A stretch of 13,797 nucleotides of DNA from Pigoraptor vietnamica (taxonomy: Eukaryota > Opisthokonta > Filasterea), in assembly GCA_943704525.1 (NCBI GenBank), contig CALSCQ010000490.1, forward strand, positions 1 to 13,797, written 5' to 3'. Each line of letters starts with the position of its first letter. Within the stretch, counting starts at the first letter, position 1. Under the pieces are notes generated by a model. That model was not told where the DNA came from. It saw nothing but the letters and a program-made list of their open reading frames with translations, and made no database searches. This document shows positions 1 to 8,457 of the stretch, in pieces. Made by a program: the position numbers and the translations under genes.

Positions 1-130
1 CGACCGTCATTCCCCCCCCCCCTCCCCCCTCCCCCCTTCCCCCCCCGAACACACACGCGCACACACTTTCTCTCTCTTCGCAATTCCTCACACCGCTGTG
101 CTTCTGTTTAACGCCGCGCCATGTCTGCAG
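1..130 (+). other. 3' end of an intron of the PCF11 gene
   Basis: No coding sequence is supported here. The stretch is strongly pyrimidine-rich (almost pure C/T at 11-46, then CA- and CT-rich) and ends in a typical acceptor, TGTCTGCAG at 122-130, directly before codons that continue a Pcf11 CTD-interacting domain. The donor and the upstream exon(s), which should carry the first helices of that domain, lie outside the window. An ATG at 121 is in another reading frame and is not a start. Confidence 0.7.
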
Positions 131-2129
131 ACGGAGCCCGCGGGGCGCCTTCCCGTCCTCTATCTCCTCGACTCGATATTGAAGAATGTTGGCGGGGAAT
201 ACGTGGCCCTCTTTGGTCAGAACATTGTGTCGAATTTTGGCGCCACGTACGACGCGGTCGACGAGCGCACGCGCCACAACCTGCGCCGTCTGCGTGGCAC
301 GTGGGGCGCCCTCTTCCCTCAGCAGAAGCTTGCCTCGATCGACCAGCGAGTGGACGCCGCCGATCGACGCGGCGCTGCGCCTCCCGCCCATCCCGCGCAC
401 GTGCAGGCGCTGCGTGCTGACGAGCACCGCAGCCCGCGATACGAATCGCCGGTGCCGTACGTCGGGTGGGCGCCGCCGCCGGGACCGCCGGGCGCGCCGG
501 GACTTTACCCCCCCGCCCCTGCGTATCCGGCGACGGGCTATCCTTATGGTGGAGCACAGCCGCCGCCCGTGCCCACGCCAGCGCCGGTGTCGTTTCCGGG
601 GGGCGGCGACGTGCAGGAGATTGCGCGCATGGTGCGTGGCAATTGGTTTCGGTGTGGTGCCGCGACTGCCTTGCGGCTTTCCATGGACTCTATTTTAATA
701 TACATTCTCTTCCGCGCCCTCAACACACAACACCCACACACGCCCTCAACGCACCACACCGACACGCATGTCTCCTGGCAGGTCCAAGCCCAGCTGCAGT
801 CGGGCGCACTGGCACCGGCGCAGTATGGCGCGCTGATCGAATATCTCGGCCAGCTGTTGCATGCGCAGCCGCCGCAAGTGCAGGCGGCGTACGGCGGCCC
901 TGCCATGTTTCCTCCCCACCCCATCCACACGGCACCCATGCCCGTGCCCGTGCCCGCGCCCGCGCCGCTCTCCGCACCCGTTGGGCCGCAGGAATCGGCC
1001 GCGGATCTCCTGCGCAAGCTGACCGACTCCGGCGTGTTGGCGGGATTACTGGGCCCTGGGCACGGTGCTGGCGCGCTGTCGGACCCGCGCGCGCAGCAGC
1101 GAACGGCGACGCCGCCGGTTGGGGGGGATATGCCACGCATCGACCTTGCGTCGGGCGATGCACTGAAGCGGTGGGCCGAAATGCGCACTTGTGGAGGTCG
1201 GCTGTTCAATGCTTGCGACTGACCTTCGCATGTTGCGCAGGCGGTACGACGCTGTGGTAGACGCCCTGTACTCTGGACGACCGCTGCAGTGCGTGCAATG
1301 CGGGCTGCGGTTTGCGGCGGACGGGAAGGGTCACATGGCGCAGCATCTCGACTGGCACTTCCGCGCAAACCGCCGCGAGAAGGAGCGGCACAAGAAGCCT
1401 CGCTCGCGGCGGTGGTTCATGACGGAGCCGGTGAGTGGGCTTGTCGGCGTGGACGCATTTCGTGAGATGATTGAGGGTGCTGGTGTGCCGCTGTTGCGCC
1501 GTATCTTGCCGTGCTTTTACAACACTTGAATGAATCAATCGTCGGCCCGGCAGGAGTGGTGCGCGTACACGGAAGTGGAGGAACCGGAGGAAAAGCGTGG
1601 GTGGCTTGGCGTGTGGCTTGTGCCTCTGTGCTACGTCGGCGCCTACTCATGCGCCCTGATGACGTCCTCTTCTGCAGCGCCTGCATTTTTCGACATGGGG
1701 ACGGAAAACGGCGGAGCGGAATTGGCGGAGGCACTTCCGTCCGCGAGTGTCGCCGAGGCGGGTTCCGAGGTGTGCTCTGTGTGCGGCGAGCGCTTTGACA
1801 AGTACTGGGACGAACAGGCGGAGGAATGGCGCCTCAGAAACGCCGTTGTGCGCGATGGGAAGGTGGGTGTGTGGCACGTGCTCGGTATGGTGGGCGCTGC
1901 TGGTGTGGCTGGCTGACACGACGCGGCGTGGCGGCAGGTGTTCCATCCGACGTGCATGGTGGACGCAGCGGTGAGCGGCGGAGACACCCCTGCGGCGGGT
2001 GACAAGCGCAAGTTGGAGTCAGAAGAGGTGCGTGGAGTGCGCCTTGCCGAATGGGTGGGCTCGTGCGTTGCTCACGTGCCGTCGTTACAGGACGAGATGC
2101 CGGCAAAGCGAGCCAAGGTCGAGGCGTAG
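131..2129 (+). CDS. PCF11: Pcf11-like pre-mRNA cleavage and termination factor, 3' part of gene
   Basis: Partial at the 5' end. Modelled exons: 131-631, 782-1170, 1241-1430, 1554-1596, 1678-1862, 1938-2027, 2091-2129 (478 codons plus TAG). The protein starts inside the CTD-interacting domain (residues 1-70, with PVLYLLDSILKNVG), which in this family binds the phosphorylated RNA polymerase II C-terminal domain. A Pro/Ala/Gln-rich linker follows. A C2H2-type finger lies at about 314-336 (CVQC then HLDWH), then the WCAYTE stretch of the Clp1-binding region, then a second finger at about 407-442 (CSVC, YWDEQAEEW, HPTC). The C-terminus is basic (KRKLE, PAKRAKVE) and resembles a nuclear localisation signal. 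Family role: cleavage/polyadenylation and transcription termination in the nucleus. It is shorter than human PCF11. Introns 632-781 and 1597-1677 are multiples of three without stops, so those two boundaries rest on homology. Family assignment is firm; gene start unseen. Confidence 0.88.
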
Positions 2130-2394
2130 TGTTCCAGGGAAGAGTGTGTCGTTATGTGCTATGGATGGGCTTACTGTGCCGCTGGTCGGCCGCATAAAGC
2201 TACGAAAGGAGCCGTGTGGTGCGCCGTGTGAATGTTCGCTTGTGTCAGCGCATGCGACGGGAGTGTGCGCTTGCGTGTGCTCCGTTTGTTGCGAGTGGAA
2301 ATCTCCTCGACCGCGCGTCGTAACCCGAATGAATACAACAGCCATTTTTGACTTCACTGCACACCTCTCGCACCGACGTTTTATTCACGGGGCC
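2130..2394. other. Convergent spacer between PCF11 and SEC8
   Basis: This 265-bp stretch separates two stop codons that face each other. I see no coding region on either strand. It must hold both 3' UTRs. A clear AATAAA lies on the minus strand for SEC8. For PCF11 only weak candidates are visible on the plus strand: a CATAAAG near 2192 and AATGAATACA around 2328-2337. Confidence 0.7.
2380..2385 (-). terminator. Poly(A) signal AATAAA of SEC8
   Basis: The plus strand reads TTTATT, so the minus strand carries a canonical AATAAA. It begins only about 10 nt after the SEC8 stop codon (2395-2397), which implies a very short 3' UTR. The sequence match is exact; its use is inferred from position. Confidence 0.6.
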
Positions 2395-5300
2395 TCACGT
2401 ACGGGCCTTTGCCGCGGCGGTGAAAGCGGCGTCGAGCAGCGGAGCATAGTCGCCCGCATTGGCCTGCTTGCCGTGCAGCTCGCTCGCCTGCATCAGTGCC
2501 ATGAGGCACGCGTACTCGTCACGCGAGAACTGGGGGCCGTCGTGCCGAATGCTCGCAAGAATCTCCTGCGAAAAGGCAGCGTGAGGCTACTGCTGTCGCC
2601 ATACACACAAGAGCACGCGCGCCACACACCTCGCGCGGGCTTCGGAGGAGCTCAAAGTACCGCTTGGCGCGCTCGAGCTCCGCCGGGTGCGCCATCGTGA
2701 TGTTCGTGATGTTTTGCGCGACCGCGGCGATGCTGCGGCACATCTTGGAGATTCCCCCAGCGTTGATCTGCCGCACGTGCGAGGCGTTGCCCAGCAGCAT
2801 GCACCCGATCAGCCGCGCAAGGCCACCGAACAGGAAGCGCGCCTTGGTCGGGTGCATCTGGCTGGCCACCGCGTCGTCGATCGCGGAGAGGTCCTTGTTC
2901 AGGCGCACGACGAGCGGATCGGGCTCCACGGCGTCGCTCTCGCACATGTGGTTCGACTGGCGAGGTACACGCGAATCGTGAGGAAGTTAGAGAGAGGATT
3001 GCGGAGAAGAAGTGTGGGTGTGAGGTGTGTGGGTGTCCGAAGGAGGGGGGTTGTGGGGGAGAGACGGAGGGAAGGCAGGTGTCCGAAGGAGGGGGGAGGA
3101 GGGAGGGATGGTGCGAGAATGCCGCGCGCACGAACCTTCTGGATGGCCGGCAGCAGGAAGTGATGGCAGTGGCAATGAATTTCGAGGCGCAGCACGCGCA
3201 GGCAGCTGTTGGCAAGTTCTTGGAGGTCGCGCGCAGTCGCACGCACGGGCCTGCACGCGAAGACAGGGTTGAGCTCAAACGACTGGAGCAGACATGCAGG
3301 GAGGTCGAACAACGGAAACGCGAGCAGCTCACATACCCCAAGTCGACTGCTGGCGGCTCTGCGTCCGTGGTGATGACAGGAATGGGCGTGCGCTCAACGG
3401 CATCCAGACACTCGGCCAGTCGTAGTGCAAGCCAGTCCTGCAAAGAGTGGCAGTGGGCGGATCGCGATAAGTAAACGCCCGCAGACAAGCGGTGGGCAGT
3501 TGTAAGAGCCGGCTGAAGGCCACATTGTGAGCGAGCGTCGCTTCACCGACGCGCGCGAAGGACACGGCCCTGACACCATGCGACGCACCATCGACTCGTG
3601 GATGTGGGCGACGAGTCGGAGGGTGCCCGTGTCCAGGATGACGTTCGTCTTGCGGACGGGCTCGTCACCGAGCAGTTCGCGCTCGAGCGCGTACTCCTGC
3701 GCAGGCATGTTAACACGGTACACAGCTCGGCGTTACACAGACAAGGCACCCACCTGATCGTAGAGCCAGTCCAGGCTGGGCCAGTTTTCGCCCTGCGGCG
3801 CAACACAACCAATTCCAGCAAGCCGCAGGACGTGCCACCTTCCCCGCGCAATCGCACTCAACGGCACACGTGCTCACCTGGTCGCCAGCAGCGTGTGCTC
3901 CGTGCGCAAACACCGGGTGCTGCCGCAGCAACTCCACCACGCGCGGGTCCTCCGCCCAACGGCCGCTGAGAACGAGGTGTTCGCCACCGCCCGCGCCGCC
4001 GCGTGCCCCGGTGCCCCGGATTATACCTGCCATGACACGCCCACCACGTCAGGCACGTAGTCCCCAGCACGCACGCAGTCCCCAGCACGCACGCACTCAC
4101 AGCCCCGCGACCCACCCCTAAACGTGGAGGCAGCGACGTCCCTGTAGCGAGCAAACATGGCGCCGAGCATGTCGACAAAGTCCGCGGCGTACCACGGCAG
4201 TTCGCGCACGATGGCGCACACCTCCCTTGCGAGCGAGTCCATGGCCAGTGTGCTCTGCGTGTTGGGAGAGCAAACACGAGCGTCGCACAACATGTGCACT
4301 TAGAGGTGATCGATGGACGGACATCAAAACTACCGAGACGACGAGGTGACACGGTGGAACCCGCGCGGACGAGCGGCTTCCCAGCAGCCCCAATCCTCGT
4401 CAACGTGATCTCCGTTTCATCATCGCCGTTCTGCACACAAACAGAGGACCCTTGGAGGGGCCAGCGCACCTGCACAAGGCACCGGCTGTCGAACAGGCCA
4501 CGCGCGTTGCCGGGCAACTTGAAGGCGTCGGGTCCTGCACGCCCGGTGCGGCGTGAGCATGCTATTGCACACCCACCCACAACAAAAACCACACGTACAA
4601 AACCAGCCCCCGTATCGCACAACCACACATCCAAGCATGCACAGCGCCACTCTCTCTGCAGCGGGAACACGTGCCTTCCATCGCTGCCTTGGCCCGCGAC
4701 GCCAGCGTGTCTCGCACTTGCCGAAGGTACGACTCGCGTACAAATGTGTCCAGGAAGCCTCGCAGAGACGGTGCTTGGCCACCGCTGCAATGCGTGGAGG
4801 CGGAGTCCAGTGACGGCACACACACAGGGCACAGCCCACGCGATGCATCGGACTTACCCAACAGACGCAAGCGTGGACTCTGACACCCCGAAGAGCACCG
4901 GGGCCTCCCGCGTGAAGCGCGCGATGGGCCCGTACAGCACCGTGATGTTGCGCGGATCGGCGGGACAGAGAAGCGCGTCGGCAAGCGCCGCGGCGGCGGT
5001 TGCGTACTTGTCCTCCGACGTGCGGTGCTGTGGGCGGTGAGCGACACTGTTGGCGTGATGACCAGCGCAACAAACAGCCAGCACGGAGAGCTCACCCGAG
5101 GGTCTGCCTTCGCCTCCTCTTTCTGCAGCGCAACAACGCTAATGGCGTAGTGCGAGTTTGAGAAGCGGAAGAGCGGTTGCTGCAGCGCAATTTGCGACGG
5201 CACGTGAGCAACGCCAATGACTGATCAGAGCGTCCAGGGAGGGCTTGGAGGAGCCCACGCACGCACCTTCGCACGCCGGGTGTCTTTCTTGGCAGCGAAG

Positions 5301-8277
5301 AGAGACGCAGCATCCACGAGCGCATCGCCGTCGCCGTACGTCTCTTGCGCCTTGCCCGCGGAGAGCGCCGCGGGAAGGCCCGTCTGCGGATCGCGCGGTA
5401 TGCGCAGGTAGTCGCACAGCAGGCCTTGCACCTGCGCACGAAATGCAGCGACCGGTTGGGCATCCATGGGCTCCTGTGTCGCGCTCGTGATTCGCAGGCA
5501 TGCAACGCAAATAGCCGTCCTGCCGCATGCACCACCCATGTGCGACCACAAGAGTCCATCAACAATTCGACAACATGCAGCACACACACCTCCATCTGAA
5601 TAGCGGACCAGACCTCGCCCTCCGAGTACCCGACGGCCTTCGGTGCCTGAGAGTCTGCGGTGGCCAAAAGGGACGGGATGAGCCGCACGTCAGGGGCACC
5701 GCAGCGCATATGGGACAGCACATGGACCACGCGCGATGCAGGTCGGTACGCACCCCCATCCACGCTTTGCTGCGTCGCGGGGCACGAGATGCGGGCAGAA
5801 AGCGAAGGTCAACAAAGCACTGACGCAAGAAAAGACGACGCAAACGCAGCACACTCACCGCCCGCGGGGCGCGCATCTGGACGGCGGCGATGACGCGCGC
5901 ATGCCGGCCCATGACGCTGCGCAGCTGCGCAAAGAGGGCGTCCAGCACCCCCAGTAGAACGGTGGGAGAACGCTCCGCGGCGAGTTCGGCGCGCGACTTG
6001 AGCGACGCAGCGCTGCCTGCTTCGCGATAGAGGCTGCGGGTGCGGCAGGCAATCGAAGCACGGGATTCCACGGACGGGAGGGAAAGGGGTCAGCACACGC
6101 AGCATTGATCGGATTGATGGAAACTTCCTTATCTATCGAGCACAAGACATCCCACCGTTCAGAAAGGCGTGCGTGTACGTGGGTCTATTGTGTGTGAGTG
6201 AATTTCAGTGTCGTGCGGCGTAGGGTGGGAGTGTGTGTGCGTGTACACGAGCGTGTGTGCATGTGCATGAAAGGGCGAGTTGCTCATGATGCATACTCAA
6301 AGTCTCAAAAGGGGAGCTAAACAACGCGCAACCCACCGCTCGTCAGCCGTAGACAGCACTCCCTCCACGATGGAAGACACCTCGTGTTTGAGTCGCTGTT
6401 GGATGGCCTGGAGTGGGGCGTGACGTCAACCCCACAGCAGACCCAATCCCCCCCCCCCCCTACCCCTCCTCGTCTTCTGCCAACCACTGCTACACACGCC
6501 ACCGCAGGGATGACAGCGAAAAGCGGCGAAGGACGTCAACCGTAACTCACCCGCACGGCATCGGGCATCTTGTCGAGCGTGTGAAGCGCATCCACAATGG
6601 TCATTAGCCTGTCCTCGCCGTCCCCGCCCTCCGCCTGCGCGCCGCACACGCTCAGCATGCAGGATTCCCTCCACCAGCGCCCACACTGCACGCAGGCACG
6701 CGACAAACCTCGGGCGCAGCGACCCCTGTTGGAAGAGCTGCGGTCGCGGATGGCTCCGAGATCACCGACGACACTGCAACGGCGGCCACATTAGCACCAT
6801 CGCAAATTGAGCCCGCCTGCGGTCGAAAGATCGCAAAGGCGGCCCACCCACCCGATGCCGTGCGCGCCGCCTGCAGTCCAGTCGGGCGCACATCCGTCCC
6901 CGTCGCGCTGCCTGCACGAGAGGACCGCCCCTCGCCTGCATCCATGCACCCGACGTGTGAGTGGAGGCGCACATCGACCGTTACACGAGCACACCCACCC
7001 TTGCGCCCCCTGTCCACCGACGACGACCTCTCGCGCCCTGAGTGAATGGCCGGCGGATCAACTGCATGCTCTCGGAGGGAGCCGGGACATGCGTCAGAAC
7101 AGTGATCCATGCCCACCTTCGTCGGCAGACACAATGGCCGCCTGCGCGGTGGCCGCCCCCGCGCGCAGGTACACAATGTCATGCAGCTCGTCCACGAGTT
7201 GCTCCGCGATTTTCTGCAGTGGAGCGGAATAAGAAACGGTGAAGGCATGAGCTCAACGGGCGCGCAGAGGCAGCATAACGGCAGCGCGCAACCCACGTCG
7301 CGCCTCGTGCGCATCGCCATCTTCAGCTCCCGCAGCGCGCCAACCGCCTCCAGGTCGCCCTCGAGCTTGCGCAGGGCATCGACGAGGAGCCGCGCGGCCT
7401 GCAGGTGGCGCCGGGCGGCAACGTGCATCTCGACCTGGTCGGGTATCTTCTGTATTTCGCCGCTGCGATGCGGGGCAACGTCACGGGGCGTCATCAAGGG
7501 ACCGCGGAGTGAGCGAACAGCGAGTGGATGCAGCGACGTACATTCGGTCGACGAGGCGGATCATCTCCTTGTTCTCGACGTGCTCGACCCACAGCTGCCG
7601 AAGGGAGTCGCGGCGCAGCTGCAGGAGCTCCTTACACATCGCAATGTTCGCCTTGAGCGTGGTAATGCGCCGCTGGGACTCTGCGCGTCCAAAGCGGTCT
7701 GAGCAACGGGGCAAGGGGGTGTGTAAGTGGGAGTGGGGGCAGCGCGCGGGCGGCGTACCTTCGACCATGTCCACGACAGAGCCAAACGCGCGAATGGACT
7801 TGTTGAAGGCGCTCTGGTTGTCTGCGGTGGGCGGGTGGGTCAGCTGCTGCCGCAACGTAACTTCGGCGACTGCGCCACGCACCGCTGATGATACGGTCCA
7901 TGCGCTCGTCCAACTTTTGGCACTCCGTCACAAGCGTCTCCCGCTTGCGCTCTCGCTCTTTGGTGTCCGAGCTGCGGTGGCCACCGTGTTACGCATTCGG
8001 AATTGCACAGCAATTTGACGACGCAAACAGAACCAGCAACGCACCTCTGCCGCAGGATGCGCACGACTTGGCCGAGCATGCCGGCCTGGGGGAAAGAGAC
8101 AGGTCAGTTGACGCCATTCCACGTGCGGCAACACGCATCCGCTGCACGACGCGCGCATACGCAAGAGCACGCACAGCCCCGCACATCGCAATACTGAGGC
8201 CGCACAGCGACACTCCCTTCACCGACCTCCTCGCCCGCTCCATGGTACCACTCCTCCTCGTACGAACTGAGCGCCAT
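2395..8277 (-). CDS. SEC8: Exocyst complex component Sec8/EXOC4
   Basis: Subunit of the octameric exocyst, which tethers secretory vesicles to the plasma membrane. Modelled exons in transcription order: 8277-8227, 8085-8045, 7971-7883, 7821-7759, 7698-7542, 7462-7297, 7213-7117, 7037-6999, 6935-6852, 6773-6709, 6634-6551, 6407-6337, 6033-5859, 5769-5590, 5431-5267, 5179-5096, 5027-4858, 4784-4675, 4534-4470, 4254-4116, 4026-3878, 3792-3754, 3696-3589, 3437-3333, 3282-3136, 2956-2630, 2565-2395. All phases agree and give 1,046 residues (human 974). Family landmarks in order: N-terminal Sec8 domain (RRDSLRQLWVEHVENKEMIR, then IQKIPDQVEMHVAARRHL); RNITVLYGPIARF; FVDMLGAMFARYRD with FRGII; HIHESM followed by DWLALRL; CLRVLRLEIHCHCHHFLLP; DPLVVRLNKDLSAI; ITNITM. 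A Ser/Ala-rich linker (exons 7-10) is poorly conserved. The start ATG has a strong context (GCCATGGCG), but intron 1 has a weak donor, GTCGGT. Exon 24/25 has an equally phased alternative (3337 joined to 3250), giving 1,034 residues. Function certain; a few boundaries uncertain. Confidence 0.95.
3032..3096. repeat. Direct repeat in a SEC8 intron
   Basis: Two identical 19-bp copies, GGTGTCCGAAGGAGGGGGG on the plus strand, lie at 3032-3050 and 3078-3096, spaced 46 bp start to start. They sit inside the 179-nt intron 2957-3135, whose sense strand is strongly C/T-rich. The repeat probably arose by local duplication within the pyrimidine tract; no function is evident. Confidence 0.85.
4061..4096. 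repeat. 18-bp tandem duplication in a SEC8 intron
   Basis: The unit TCCCCAGCACGCACGCAG occurs twice back to back (4061-4078 and 4079-4096; the last base differs). It lies wholly inside intron 4027-4115, which without the second copy would be about 71 nt, near the common length here. It looks like a simple recent duplication. Confidence 0.9.
4255..4469 (-). other. Long SEC8 intron (215 nt)
   Basis: The flanking exons join as LVQ followed by STLAMDSL, which aligns without gap to the human LLQSTIIVEKTV region, so nothing between them is needed. The intron is nevertheless about three times the usual length, and its first 170 nt or so stay open in the upstream frame. It also contains an exact box-C-like ATGATGA, but I find no matching CTGA box D downstream. 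I see no supported gene in it. Confidence 0.65.
4535..4674 (-). other. Probable GC-AG intron of SEC8
   Basis: Exon 4784-4675 ends ATGGAAG and is followed by GCACGT, so the donor would be AAG/GCACGT, close to the AG/GCAAGT form seen in GC-AG introns. Joining to the acceptor at 4535 gives AAMEG then PDAFKLPGNA, in phase. The alternative is a weak GT donor 24 nt further on (GAGA/GTGGCG, intron 4535-4650), which keeps phase and adds eight residues. Confidence 0.5.
6034..6336 (-). other. Longest SEC8 intron (303 nt)
   Basis: Its ends are fixed by the conserved joint STADER then LYREAGSAASLK, in phase with the following helix LLGVLDALFAQLRS. It contains a long alternating GT/CA stretch (about 6180-6275) and many stops in all sense frames. 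No exon, tRNA or clear snoRNA boxes are visible in it. Confidence 0.7.
6448..6460. repeat. C13 homopolymer (G13 in SEC8 sense)
   Basis: Thirteen consecutive C on the plus strand lie within SEC8 intron 6408-6550, so the pre-mRNA carries a G13 run flanked by further G runs (GGGG just 5', GGG just 3'). This could form a G-quadruplex in the RNA. It is also the kind of site where assembly errors occur. Confidence 0.85.
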
Positions 8278-8457
8278 GGCCTCTGAGGGCGTACGGCGCA
8301 GGTGCCGTGCGTCTGCGTGCCAGTCCTTCTCGTCCGGTGAAATTTGTTGAAGGTTCGTGATTGGTAAACAGTTGGTCACGTGATTAGGTGATGTAACATG
8401 CAGTAACTGCCGGTGCAAAACGGCACGCTTTGCTTCTGCTTGCCAACAAACCCGCCC
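8278..8457. promoter_or_regulatory. Divergent promoter of SEC8 and UFSP2
   Basis: The 180 bp between the two start codons must serve both genes. Visible elements are a CCAAT box on the minus strand (ATTGG at 8360-8364) and, 11 bp away, the palindrome TCACGTGA at 8376-8383, an E-box core CACGTG as bound by bHLH or bZIP factors in fungi and animals. No TATA box is obvious. Part of 8278-8340 may be 5' UTR of SEC8. Element matches are seen directly; their use is inferred. Confidence 0.6.

Noticed and set aside
544-1368. Long minus-strand open frame opposite PCF11 (274 codons)
   Set aside because: It mirrors the Pro/Ala-rich linker codons of PCF11, shows no recognisable domain and runs across PCF11 introns.
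2652-3488. Long open frames on both strands around 2650-3490
   Set aside because: They cross SEC8 exons and introns in wrong frames; GC-rich sequence leaves few stops. The conserved residues are found only in the spliced model.
3438-3588. Frame reading FARVGEATLAHNVAFSRLLQL inside a SEC8 intron
   Set aside because: The exons on both sides join as HIHESM/DWLALRL, matching human HESLEWLA directly, so this segment is intronic.
4362-4430. Coding-looking segment NGDDETEITLTRIGAAGK in the same SEC8 intron, as an extra exon
   Set aside because: It would need an upstream intron of only 39 nt, and the flanking exons already align with human Sec8 without a gap.
4255-4469. Possible intronic C/D snoRNA (exact ATGATGA box C on the SEC8 sense strand, TTGATGT as a C'-like box)
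   Set aside because: No CTGA box D follows at a suitable distance and no terminal stem is visible.
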